Assembly (NCBI RefSeq): GCF_009363895.1
Contig: NZ_CP045434.1
Coordinates: 2,498,501 to 2,562,500, forward strand
Direction: 5' to 3'
Origin: Sphingomonas ginsengisoli An et al. 2013
Lineage (GTDB): Bacteria > Pseudomonadota > Alphaproteobacteria > Sphingomonadales > Sphingomonadaceae
DNA length: 64,000 nt
Shown here: positions 23,927-32,020 of the stretch, one piece after another
Layout of the letters: every line of letters begins with the position of its first letter
Position numbering within the stretch: the first letter of the stretch is position 1
Notes under the pieces: model-generated
Seen by the model: only the letters and a program-made list of their open reading frames with translations
The model's database searches: none
Told to the model about the DNA's origin: nothing
Program-made: the position numbers and the translations under genes

Positions 23927-24547
23927 ATGGCTTTTCTAAGGGAACGCGAGATGCGCGCACGTGCCCAGCGTCGCGCCGCAGCGCAGGGGGCGACGGTTGA
24001 AGAGGCACTCGGTCGTGCGGCTCGGCAGCGGTCTGGGCATTACGACATCTTCTTATCCCAAACGATACGCGACGCCGAGATCGTGCTTGGAGTTTATGAC
24101 CTCCTCACCTCCGCGGGTTATAAGGTCTTTTGCGACTGGATTGAAGCTCCGGCAGCCGATCGCAGCCAGGTCACACCAGCAAACGCTGCGTTTGTGCGAG
24201 CGACGATGGGCGTGAGCGATTCCCTCTTGTTTCTCGATACCGAAGGCGCGGTCCAATCACTCTGGATGTGCTGGGAGCTAGGATGGTTCGATGCGGCAAA
24301 GGGCACAGTCGGCGTTCTTCCAGTGCTGGAGGAACACGAGCGCTACTATCGTGGACGAGAATTTCTGGGCCTCTACCCTTATGTCGAACTTGACGGTGAG
24401 GGCCGGCTCAAAGTGGTAAGGCCGGTAGTCGCGGGGCCAAGCGGTATCATGATGTTTGAGGCACCGAACTCCCGCTCATTCGATTCCTGGCGGGCGGATC
24501 GTCGAGACTTCATGCGTCCGCGCGTAGTCGGAGGGCTTGGACGATGA
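23927..24547 (+). CDS. TIR domain protein, last gene of the TIR-SLOG operon
   Basis: A 206-residue protein. A charged, Arg-rich N-terminal helix (1-35) precedes a TIR domain at about 38-130: HYDIFLSQTIRDAEIVLGVY, SAGYKVFCDWIEAPAADRSQ, SDSLLFLDTEGAVQSLWMCW and E117 in CWELGWFDAAKG. The SLWMCWELG helix is a good match to the catalytic helix of NADase TIRs. The C-terminal tail includes YPYVELDGEGRLKVVRP. An AAGGAG site inside the end of the SLOG gene serves as ribosome site. It probably works with the SLOG and TIR proteins encoded upstream. Confidence 0.82.
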   Translation: MAFLREREMRARAQRRAAAQGATVEEALGRAARQRSGHYDIFLSQTIRDAEIVLGVYDLLTSAGYKVFCDWIEAPAADRSQVTPANAAFVRATMGVSDSLLFLDTEGAVQSLWMCWELGWFDAAKGTVGVLPVLEEHERYYRGREFLGLYPYVELDGEGRLKVVRPVVAGPSGIMMFEAPNSRSFDSWRADRRDFMRPRVVGGLGR

Positions 24548-24609
24548 AACGTCAAACTTGCCGTATTCGGCGAAGACACCGCGCGGCCCCCGGTTTAACC
24601 CCGGCGCGA

Positions 24610-25320
24610 CTAAATGGCGACCAGCTCGGCTATCTTAGTCGCGACATCTGCCATCGACTCTTCGGCAGTGCTCAGCCCGGCTCGGGAGGCTAGCAGAAGA
24701 CTGACCTGCTCAAGCTCGTCATAGGTCGTTCCGTGAACGACCGGGACCAGCCGCTCACGCCGAAGGAGCGCCGAAAGTTCCTTGTCGGCGATGCCTTCCG
24801 CCGGAAGGCGTCGCAACATAGCCGGGGTCACTAAAACGATACCGACGCGCGAATTCACTAAGCCCTTGTCGATCGCCCGCATCATCGGCACCCCGAGGCC
24901 AAGATCCTTCTCACTGAACCACACGCGGACACCGCGCGCTTCGAGCAGATCATGCAGCTCTTTGGCGGAGCCCTGCCTGTCATCCCATGCGTGGCAAAGA
25001 AATACGTCTCGAAGGTCAGGCTGCGAGGCTGCCAGATTCTCAACGTTCTCTCGAACGGGCGTAAGCGCCTGCACTTGTTCGGGCGTGTACCACACAGCCG
25101 AGCCAGTTCCTGACCAACGCGGCTTTGAGGTGCGCCGCCCCGACCCGCCAGTGCTCCTTGAGGGCGAATATGAAGGTGCTGAGTATGATCCAGAGCTGCC
25201 ATATCCGCTGCCGTAGCCACCGTAACCGCTGTAACGACCGTACCGGCTCCCGCATGCAGGACAGTCGGCTGCGGCGGCTGCTGAACGGTGCCCCCTCGAT
25301 GGTGCAGTGCATCTAGCCAT
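24610..25320 (-). CDS. TIR domain protein with CxxC and Gly/Tyr/Ser-rich N-terminus
   Basis: A 236-residue protein read opposite to the TIR-SLOG operon. The N-terminus has a CPAC pair (20-23) followed by a Gly/Tyr/Ser-rich low-complexity stretch to about residue 60. The short segment VWYTPEQVQALTPVRENVEN comes next, then a TIR domain at 104-215 (RDVFLCHAWDDRQGSAKELH, VRVWFSEKDLGLGVPMMRAI, VGIVLVTPAMLRR) with E181 in ADKELSALL. The segment DKDLGLG-like turn resembles the BB loop. A strong AGGAGAGG ribosome site precedes the ATG. The low-complexity N-terminus may promote assembly. It lies downstream of IetAS and a small orphan gene, so it could belong to that transcript. Confidence 0.82.
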   Translation of the reverse strand: MARCTAPSRGHRSAAAAADCPACGSRYGRYSGYGGYGSGYGSSGSYSAPSYSPSRSTGGSGRRTSKPRWSGTGSAVWYTPEQVQALTPVRENVENLAASQPDLRDVFLCHAWDDRQGSAKELHDLLEARGVRVWFSEKDLGLGVPMMRAIDKGLVNSRVGIVLVTPAMLRRLPAEGIADKELSALLRRERLVPVVHGTTYDELEQVSLLLASRAGLSTAEESMADVATKIAELVAI

Positions 25321-25384
25321 GTCTTTTCCTCTCCTTCGTCATTCCGCCAACTCGCGGATCATATTTTTGCGCTTTGCGGCCCAT

Positions 25385-25603
25385 CTAAATTGACTGGTAA
25401 GTCGCATCGCGCACGTCGAAGACGAGCAATGCCTCACGCCTTACGCCTTCAATATCTCGAACAGATGGGTGGCAGAGGTGATCTTTGAATCCACATCCTA
25501 TCCTGTAGTCGCGACCAATCTTGGAAACGCTGACCACGACCTCAGTTCCATCAGGCCCCTTTCCTCTGAGATAACCAATTCGCTTCTCTTTCGAACGAGC
25601 CAA
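25385..25603 (-). CDS. 72-residue protein of unknown function in the defence cluster
   Basis: The frame starts at a TTG (25603) with a good AGGAG ribosome site 7 bp before it. The product is a small, basic, probably beta-rich protein: RIGYLRGKGPDGTEVVVSVS, then KIGRDYRIGCGFKDHLCHPS and a final LLVFDVRDATYQSI. It has two cysteines and no membrane segment. I recognise no family. It sits 23 bp after the IetS stop and 64 bp before the TIR start in the same direction, so it is probably co-transcribed. Confidence 0.55.
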   Translation of the reverse strand: MARSKEKRIGYLRGKGPDGTEVVVSVSKIGRDYRIGCGFKDHLCHPSVRDIEGVRREALLVFDVRDATYQSI

Positions 25604-25626
25604 GTAATTTCTCCTATATGAGACGG

Positions 25627-28125
25627 CTAGATGCGCGGCGTGATACGGGCTGCGGTGCGAATGTCCGCGATCTGCGTACCAATAGCCTGAAGGCTTTGGC
25701 GCATATCATTAAAGACCGGCTTTTCCGCATCAGGGTCGCTGATCGTCAGGATCGCTGTGAAAGGAACGCCTTCATCAGGCATAACTTCGCCGGTTCGTGT
25801 CAGGTATTCAATGAACAGACGCCAGTTCGATGATGGTCCAACGCCCTGTGGGAATGTCTTTCCAAAGACCTTGACCGGGCTCCACTTGAGATCATGCTCG
25901 ATACGTTCAGCTTCTACCGCATGGGCACCACGAGAAGAAGGGAGGTACAATGGGTCCAATCGCCCCTTCCAACCTTTGGCTTGCTCCTGTTGAAGGGCGG
26001 CATCGATGTTGATCCTAACGAACTCCGAGCCGAATCTCGCGTCCAGCGGAGGTGTAGTTACAAGAGTGAGCTTCGCACGCCCCCGGCACTTTCCTCCTGG
26101 ACCAACAAGTGACGCCGGCCACGGAAATCGGAAACTAATCTGCTGGCCGTGCTGAATACGAGATGCGAACACCAGAGTGATGGAGTGATCGCCAGTCTCC
26201 AAAATTCGCTCTGCAGAAGGTGGCATTCCAAAGCCGACCAAATGGCGAGCTACAGCCCCCAACTCCTTGGCGCGTAACGGCTCAGGTATCTCCGCATGGT
26301 GGACCAGCAAACCAATCAACGTTTCTCGCGATACTTCCCCTTCGATTGCATGATCAAGGGCCGCCGCTGTTTTTGCGACCAACGGCGAGGCGTAACTGGT
26401 CCCACAACCATCAGTGACCGTGCCATCTGGCAAAATGGAGAATAGGCCATGTCCCAATGTCGGATGCAGCGTGCCAGAGCCACCGACATGAGCGAGATCA
26501 GGCTTGACGCCAGAACGAAGCCCCGGCCCCCTGCGGCTGAAGCGGGTGGGTGCGAATGGCAGGCAACCCGCATGGTCAGGCGGGTTAACAGCCGCCACAG
26601 CGACGTTCCGGGCGCTTTCTGCCGGAGTGAGAAGACCATCGTTACGAGCAAGCGCCAGGTTAGCCAAAGCTGCCGCAGCGTCAGACGGCCACTCCGCTCG
26701 GAGATCCTGCGGCTGGATGTTGCCTGCCGACACGAACACCACAGCGTTATTTTCCTCCGCGAGACGATCCAGACGGACGGCGTGCGGACTATATCTGTCA
26801 GGCGCAGCAGGCTGAAGAATGTTCAGACTCATATTAAATACGCGCACACCATGTCGCGCACGGGCATCCGCCACAGCAGCATCCATTTCATCGAAGAAAT
26901 GTGGAAGTCCGCCCGAATAATAGGATGCGAAAGCGCCCGCTTTCCTTTCGTTGGGAAAAATCGCGAGATCGACAAGCTCCGTCCCATCTGCCTCCGGGCA
27001 TGTGGCTGCACCGTTGAGGCTGGAACCCGCCACCGCAAGGCCGCCAATAAACGTGCCGTGAGACAGGTCCATGTCTTCATCAGCAAGAACATCCCATCGA
27101 TCGATAACCCAATCTGCCAATGTCGGGCTGAGACCTCCGTCAATGATTCCCAGCTTCGGATGGGAACGCCGACTGTCGCGAACGGGCATGGTGACATTAT
27201 CCGGACGGACACGCGCAGGTGCCGGAGGCCGGGCCGAACGCACGACGATACCAGGCAGTTCAATGCGCTTCACCAGCGGGTGCTTGTCGAGAAAATCCAG
27301 CAGTCTACCGTGACGCTGAATATCTGGATCGAAGGGAGCCAGATCACGTCGCTCTTTGGTCGGCGTTCCAGTGAGGCGCAGAATTGCGCCATCACCAGCT
27401 TGATCAAGGCGTACTGCCAGCATCGGCAACTTGTTTCGCCCAATGGGCAAGCGCTCGACCGACATGCTGTAACCAAGACGGTTAAACCCGTTTACGAAGG
27501 ATTCGACGAGACGACGATGGGAGTCATCAAGACGATCCCACTCAGATCGCGGAGGCACCACGTCAAACAACTCAACCTCATACCCACTGCCGGTCATGGG
27601 GTTTGAAAGCCAGGCAACGGCCTCCTCGACGGAAAACCTGCGCTTATCGGATGCCCCATAGAGTTCAATCCGCTCGATGGCCCCGGTTTCGCTCTTCTGA
27701 GCGGAAGGGTTGGGAACGTCCTTCCCCTTGTTTTCATCGAACTTCATGCGCGTCAGCGTTTCGGCTTTCCCGATCTCAGCCTTGACCTTCGCAAGCGCGG
27801 ATGGATGCCCCTCGACAATCATGACGCCAAGGTCGCCACCTCCAACGACTGGTGCGCGGTCATTTCGGAACAGCGCCCCGACGGGACGATGACTTTTGGC
27901 CCAAGCCTCCCGTTTCAGGATTACCTTCACATAACCAATGGGACCTTGCGATTGCGCAGAAAGGACATCGGCTATCGTGTCGAGCTGGCTCATAAGCGCA
28001 GCCTTGTGTGCGCCAAAATCGCGATCCCGGTTGGCGAAGAAATCCTTGCGCCCGCCGCCGCCGCCGGCCTCGCGCGCCTCCTCGAAATTCTCCGGGTTGA
28101 GGACGATCTGAATAGGACTAGCCAT
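25627..28125 (-). CDS. ietS: Subtilase-family anti-phage protease (IetS-like)
   Basis: An 832-residue cytosolic S8 peptidase. The N-terminal ~310 residues are a non-catalytic region. The subtilisin triad follows: D329 in HPKLGIIDGGLSPTL, H356 in DLSHGTFIGGLAVAG and S577 in GCGTSYASPLVAKTAAAL, with the oxyanion Asn in VVFVSAGN (N469). About 240 further residues form beta-rich C-terminal domains. There is no signal peptide. The pair of an AAA+ ATPase and a subtilase in this order corresponds to the IetAS defence system. The ATPase gene overlaps this one by 8 bp. The protease is thought to be activated on phage infection; the target is unknown to me. Confidence 0.85.
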   Translation of the reverse strand: MASPIQIVLNPENFEEAREAGGGGGRKDFFANRDRDFGAHKAALMSQLDTIADVLSAQSQGPIGYVKVILKREAWAKSHRPVGALFRNDRAPVVGGGDLGVMIVEGHPSALAKVKAEIGKAETLTRMKFDENKGKDVPNPSAQKSETGAIERIELYGASDKRRFSVEEAVAWLSNPMTGSGYEVELFDVVPPRSEWDRLDDSHRRLVESFVNGFNRLGYSMSVERLPIGRNKLPMLAVRLDQAGDGAILRLTGTPTKERRDLAPFDPDIQRHGRLLDFLDKHPLVKRIELPGIVVRSARPPAPARVRPDNVTMPVRDSRRSHPKLGIIDGGLSPTLADWVIDRWDVLADEDMDLSHGTFIGGLAVAGSSLNGAATCPEADGTELVDLAIFPNERKAGAFASYYSGGLPHFFDEMDAAVADARARHGVRVFNMSLNILQPAAPDRYSPHAVRLDRLAEENNAVVFVSAGNIQPQDLRAEWPSDAAAALANLALARNDGLLTPAESARNVAVAAVNPPDHAGCLPFAPTRFSRRGPGLRSGVKPDLAHVGGSGTLHPTLGHGLFSILPDGTVTDGCGTSYASPLVAKTAAALDHAIEGEVSRETLIGLLVHHAEIPEPLRAKELGAVARHLVGFGMPPSAERILETGDHSITLVFASRIQHGQQISFRFPWPASLVGPGGKCRGRAKLTLVTTPPLDARFGSEFVRINIDAALQQEQAKGWKGRLDPLYLPSSRGAHAVEAERIEHDLKWSPVKVFGKTFPQGVGPSSNWRLFIEYLTRTGEVMPDEGVPFTAILTISDPDAEKPVFNDMRQSLQAIGTQIADIRTAARITPRI

Positions 28126-29326
28126 GCGTCACCTCGCCATCACCCGATTTTCCGCCCTGACGACCAAGCCATCTGCTGATTGTGGATTTATCCTTCCCGG
28201 CGATATCCCCAATATCGCCCATGGAAAACGCAAGTGCGGGATCCTCATGCATCGCTCGAAAGAGGTTGGCCGGATCGTCAAACAAAAGTGCTCGCCGCTC
28301 GCTTTGAATGCGCGCTGCATTGAGCGTTGCGAATTGCCGGAGCGTATCTAGCAAGCCGCGACGATCCTCCTCTCGAACCGTCGTGGCTTTCTTGTAAGTA
28401 CGAACAAGCGCTTCGATTTCCGCGCCAGTTGACCCTTCGGTAAACCACGCAATTAATCGGAGATGACTGTCCGGTGCCTGGACCGGCGGCATGAAGTGCT
28501 GCGCTATCGCCTTTCTCACAGCAAAATCGGGCTTCGGAATCTCTAGCTGGATCTCAAAGCGGCGCCAGACCGCAGGATCAAGAAGCTTAGGATGATTGGT
28601 GATACCAATGGTGAGACCAATATTCTGACGCACATCCAAGTTTTGAAGAAGTGCATTTACAACACGCTTTATTTCGCCGACCTCTTGCGGATCATCCCGC
28701 ACCTTCGCAATTGCGTCGAATTCATCGAGCAGAAGAACACAGCGATAGCGGTTGGCAAACGTAAACAGATTCCCGATGTTCCTGGCTGTCGTCCCAAGAA
28801 ACGAAGAGACCAGCCCATCCAACTTAACAAGTATCACTGGCAAATCCAGCTTGCGCGCGATCCAGAGAGCCAAGCGCGTCTTCCCGGTGCCTGGTGCTCC
28901 ATAAACCAAGCAGGTTTTCGCCGGCGAAATGTCGACGGCTGACAGTGCTTCAAAGTTTGTCCACTCATCAATGATCGTGCTGACCGCTTGAGCAACGGTC
29001 GGATTGAACAATGGCGAATCTGCATTGATCTCTGCGGGAAAGATAATCTCCGCCAGCGGTGCCGCAGTTTCACGGTCCACGGGCACTGGCGTATTACGGC
29101 CCAGCACTTCACCGGGAAGCGTTGCGCGAGAGCGCTCGATACGGCTGGGAGCCATCTCTTTCAGGCGCTCCGCCGCAGCCAGTATGCCGCCAAGCGACGC
29201 CGCCTGCTTATCCTCTCCATCCTTACTCAAGGCATCACGCAATCGCTCGACCTGCTTGCGCAATGCTGGCGACGGCTCCGCCATGGCTGCCCGGCAAAGG
29301 GCCTGTATGATTGAGAAGTGCTCCAT
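28118..29326 (-). CDS. ietA: AAA+ ATPase of the IetAS-type system
   Basis: A 402-residue AAA+ protein counted from the ATG at 29326 (MEHFSIIQALCRAAMAEPSP). The frame stays open to about 29404 with other ATGs at 29353, 29374 and 29395 but no ribosome site at any, so the start is uncertain. Walker A is GAPGTGKT (143-150), and Walker B is CVLLLDEFDAIAKVRDD near 196-212. Sensor and arginine-finger regions are in TIGITNHPKLLDPAVWRRFE. The C-terminus contains an HTH-like DKSTISRWLGRQGGK. It overlaps the subtilase gene by 8 bp and probably controls it by binding or sensing a phage-derived cue. Confidence 0.85.
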   Translation of the reverse strand: MEHFSIIQALCRAAMAEPSPALRKQVERLRDALSKDGEDKQAASLGGILAAAERLKEMAPSRIERSRATLPGEVLGRNTPVPVDRETAAPLAEIIFPAEINADSPLFNPTVAQAVSTIIDEWTNFEALSAVDISPAKTCLVYGAPGTGKTRLALWIARKLDLPVILVKLDGLVSSFLGTTARNIGNLFTFANRYRCVLLLDEFDAIAKVRDDPQEVGEIKRVVNALLQNLDVRQNIGLTIGITNHPKLLDPAVWRRFEIQLEIPKPDFAVRKAIAQHFMPPVQAPDSHLRLIAWFTEGSTGAEIEALVRTYKKATTVREEDRRGLLDTLRQFATLNAARIQSERRALLFDDPANLFRAMHEDPALAFSMGDIGDIAGKDKSTISRWLGRQGGKSGDGEVTHG

Positions 29327-29359
29327 GTGCGCTAAATCCGTGATTTGATGCATGCTTAA

Positions 29360-29385
29360 TGTCGTATGGTGCATATAATGCGACA
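29360..29385. promoter_or_regulatory. Inverted repeat upstream of the IetA gene
   Basis: TGTCGTAT (29360-29367) and ATGCGACA (29378-29385) are inverted with one mismatch, in an AT-rich region full of ATGCAT-like words. It lies in the gap between the IetA and DUF2188 genes, which are divergent, and could be an operator. Confidence 0.35.
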
Positions 29386-29518
29386 AATGTTGCATGTCAA
29401 TCAAAATTGTTGTATCTGCCTTCTTGCTCGATGCGTAACACTAGCCATCCGTTGCACATGAAGTGAGGCTTGTTGCAAAACCGGGCGTGGATCACGGCAA
29501 AACGAAAGGAATTCGCCA

Positions 29519-29761
29519 ATGTCCAAAGGTAAGAGCAGTGGGGGCACCCATCACGTGGTCCCGAACCCGAAAGGCGGATGGGACGTCCGTCGCGGAGGCA
29601 GCGACCGATCGAGCGGCCATTTCAACATCAAACAGGATGCAGTGGATCGTGGTCGTCAGATCAGCAGAAATGCCGAGACGGAACTGAAAATCCATAACCG
29701 GGATGGCCGGATCGGACAGTCAGACTCGCATGGAAATGATCCTCGCAACATCAAAGGATAG
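29519..29761 (+). CDS. DUF2188 domain-containing protein
   Basis: An 80-residue basic protein. GGTHHVVPNPKGGWDVRRGG, then SGHFNIKQDAVDRGRQISRN and KIHNRDGRIGQSDSHGNDP are the family features. DUF2188 proteins are small cytosolic proteins of unknown role that often occur on mobile DNA. An AAAGGAA ribosome site precedes the ATG. It is divergent from IetA and is the last recognisable gene of the accessory region. The 10-bp stem at 29793-29820 may terminate it. Confidence 0.88.
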   Translation: MSKGKSSGGTHHVVPNPKGGWDVRRGGSDRSSGHFNIKQDAVDRGRQISRNAETELKIHNRDGRIGQSDSHGNDPRNIKG

Positions 29762-30056
29762 CCGAAACCCCTCCATGGCTACCCAAAGGCGCGCGATCGG
29801 CACCTATAGCTGCCGATCGCCGCACAGACTAAACTTTCATATCTGTAATCAGATGCTTATGACGACTTCATAGTGCTCATCTTCGTCGGGCACTGCCCGC
29901 CAGCGCCTTCGCCCCTTCCGCAACGCCGCCGAACCTGGCCCGGAACCTTGGCCGTGACGGTTGCGTTCCAACTCCCGCTGACTGCGTGCGCAAGGTGCGA
30001 TCGGGCCTGTCCGGTCCTTTCGCGCGCGGTCTGCCACTGACTCATCGGGAGAAGGC
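29762..30056. other. Accessory/chromosomal junction region
   Basis: A 295-bp gap without a supportable gene. It contains the perfect stem GCGATCGGCA/TGCCGATCGC (29793-29802/29811-29820, 8-nt loop). Gene content changes here from mobile and defence genes to housekeeping and envelope genes, so the right end of the element is probably within or near this gap. No tRNA, integrase or recognisable attachment repeat is visible. A weak minus-strand frame (29849-30121) was examined and not accepted. Confidence 0.45.
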
Positions 30057-30641
30057 ATGATGAAGAAGACTGCACTGGCCATTTTGCTGGCCGGATCCGT
30101 TTCGCTGGGTGCGTGCAGCACTTACAACAATGACGGCATGGCCGACGCCGCCACGGGCGCCGCGGTCGGCGCAGGCGTCGGCGCGGTCGCGGGTGCGGCG
30201 CTCCCGGGTGTCAGCACGATCGCGGGCGCCGCGGTCGGTGCCGCGGTCGGCGGTCTCGCCGGCGCGGTGTGGGCCGATCGCAACAACGACGGCTATGCCG
30301 ACGGCTACGTCCAGAACGGGCAATATTATCAGGGTGCTCCGTCGGGTTGGGACAGCACCACCGGCCGCGTGGCGACCGGGGCGATCGGCGGCGCGGCGCT
30401 GGGCGCGGTGGCCGGCGCGGTGATCCCGGGCGTCAGCGTCCTGACCGGTGCGGTCGCGGGCGCGGTAGTCGGCGGTCTCGCCGGCGCGGTCTGGGCCGAC
30501 AACAACAATGACGGCCAGGTCGACGGCTACGTCTACAACGGCCAATATTATCAGGGTGCGCCGCCGCAGGCCGCCCCGGCGCCGGCTCCGGCCCCGGCTC
30601 CGACCTACAGCGCCCCCGTGCGCAGCGGCGAGCGCGGCTAA
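30057..30641 (+). CDS. Lipoprotein with duplicated glycine-zipper module
   Basis: A 194-residue lipoprotein. The signal peptide ends in the lipobox LGACS, with Cys20 as lipidation site. Two tandem copies of a ~70-residue module follow: a glycine zipper (for example GAAVGAGVGAVAGAALPG and GAIGGAALGAVAGAVIPG) and then GLAGAVWADRNNDGYADGYV or its close variant, closing with QNGQYYQGAP or YNGQYYQGAP. A Pro/Ala-rich tail ends the protein. Glycine zippers of this type insert into or lie on the outer membrane (SlyB/OsmB-like). The internal duplication is evident in protein and DNA. The start could be the second Met. Confidence 0.88.
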   Translation: MMKKTALAILLAGSVSLGACSTYNNDGMADAATGAAVGAGVGAVAGAALPGVSTIAGAAVGAAVGGLAGAVWADRNNDGYADGYVQNGQYYQGAPSGWDSTTGRVATGAIGGAALGAVAGAVIPGVSVLTGAVAGAVVGGLAGAVWADNNNDGQVDGYVYNGQYYQGAPPQAAPAPAPAPAPTYSAPVRSGERG

Positions 30642-30655
30642 GCGTCCGCGTTCCC

Positions 30656-32020
30656 GTGACAGGCTTCGCGTATCCGAAGTCGTTTTCGCGTGCCGGTCGC
30701 CTCGCGCGGCCGGCACGTCTGTTCTGCGCGCTGGCGTTGCCCGCGCTGCTGGCGAGCGCGCCGGCCGCGGCGGCGATCGCGCGACCGGCCACGGTGGCGC
30801 CATCTGCGACCGGTCAGTCGGTCGACGATTTCTATGCCGCGCGCGGCGGCCAGCCGCTGTGGCTGGCGCCGGGCAATGAAGGCGCGGCCGAGGCCCTGCT
30901 CACGTTGCTGCGCGACGCCCGCGTCGACGGGCTCGACCCCGCCACCTATCATGTCGCCGACATCGAACGCTCTTTCTGGAAGCGCGATCGGCGCGCGCAG
31001 GAAGTGCTGCTGAGCCGCGCGTTCGGCGCCTACGTCCGCGACCTCAAGTTCCGCGCCAACGACCTTGGCACCATCTTCGTCGATCCGGCGCTGCGTCCAG
31101 CGGCGCCCAGCCCGCGTGCCGCGCTCGAGGCCGCCGCCGCCGCGCCCTCGCTTACCGCCTATCTCCAGGCGATGGGCTGGATGCATCCTTATTACGCCGC
31201 GCTTCGCCGCGACATCCTGCAGGCGGCCGACGAGCCCGCGCGCCAGCTCCTCGCCGTCAACCTCGAGCGCGCGCGCCTGCTGCCCGCGCCCGATGCCGGC
31301 CGGTATGTGCTCGTCAACGCCGCCGAGCAAAGGCTGACGATGTGGGAGCAGGGCGCCACCGTCGATTCGATGAAGGTCGTGGTCGGCAAGCCGATCTACC
31401 CGACCCCGATGATGGCGGGGCTGATCCGCTACACGGTGTTGCGGCCCTATTGGAACGTCCCGGCCGACCTCGCCGCCGAGCGGGTCGCGCCGTTCGTGGT
31501 CAAGTCGGGCGTCGGCTATCTCAGGCAGCACGGCTACCGGTTGCTGTCGGACTGGTCGGACAATGCGACGATCGCCGATCCGACCAAGGTCGACTGGGCG
31601 GGGGTGGCCGCGGGCCGAATCCAGGTCCGGCTGCGGCAGGAACCCGGCGCGGGCAATTCGATGGGGGTGATGAAGTTCATGTTCCCCAACGAGCAGGGCA
31701 TCTACCTCCACGACACGCCCTCGACCGAATTGTTCGGCGAGGCGTCGCGGTTGTTCTCTGGCGGGTGCGTCCGGCTCGAAGCCGCGCCGCGGCTGGCGCA
31801 GTGGCTCTACGGCCGTTCGCTCAAGGCCGCCGGGGCGACGCCCGAGCAGCAAGTGCCGCTCGACCGGCCCGTCCCCGTCTACATTACCTATTTGACCGCG
31901 GTGCCGAGCGGCGACGGCGTTTATGCGGTCCACGACGACATCTACAAACGCGACGCGAGCCGGATGGTGGTGCTGTTCGGCGGCAGTGCCGCGCCGACGC
32001 GGGCAGTCGCCGCGCGCTAG
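30656..32020 (+). CDS. L,D-transpeptidase of the YcbB/LdtD type
   Basis: A 454-residue periplasmic peptidoglycan enzyme starting at a GTG. A signal peptide (about 1-40) is followed by a peptidoglycan-binding-like N-terminal region (LLTLLRDARVDGLDPATYHV) and a linker. The YkuD-type catalytic domain has the motif YLHDTPST (about 347) and SRLFSGGCVRLE with catalytic C371. The family makes 3-3 crosslinks in peptidoglycan or attaches proteins to it. It lies 14 bp after the glycine-zipper lipoprotein gene, so the two may be co-transcribed. It converges with the TonB gene, overlapping it by 4 bp. Confidence 0.92.
   Translation: MTGFAYPKSFSRAGRLARPARLFCALALPALLASAPAAAAIARPATVAPSATGQSVDDFYAARGGQPLWLAPGNEGAAEALLTLLRDARVDGLDPATYHVADIERSFWKRDRRAQEVLLSRAFGAYVRDLKFRANDLGTIFVDPALRPAAPSPRAALEAAAAAPSLTAYLQAMGWMHPYYAALRRDILQAADEPARQLLAVNLERARLLPAPDAGRYVLVNAAEQRLTMWEQGATVDSMKVVVGKPIYPTPMMAGLIRYTVLRPYWNVPADLAAERVAPFVVKSGVGYLRQHGYRLLSDWSDNATIADPTKVDWAGVAAGRIQVRLRQEPGAGNSMGVMKFMFPNEQGIYLHDTPSTELFGEASRLFSGGCVRLEAAPRLAQWLYGRSLKAAGATPEQQVPLDRPVPVYITYLTAVPSGDGVYAVHDDIYKRDASRMVVLFGGSAAPTRAVAAR

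Noticed and set aside
26449..27606. 385-codon open frame on the + strand
   Set aside because: Antisense to the subtilase gene, whose catalytic triad is intact.
29849..30121. 90-codon minus-strand frame at the junction, considered as the 3' remnant of a gene disrupted by integration
   Set aside because: It overlaps the start of the lipoprotein gene and I could not match it to any family; kept only as part of the junction note.
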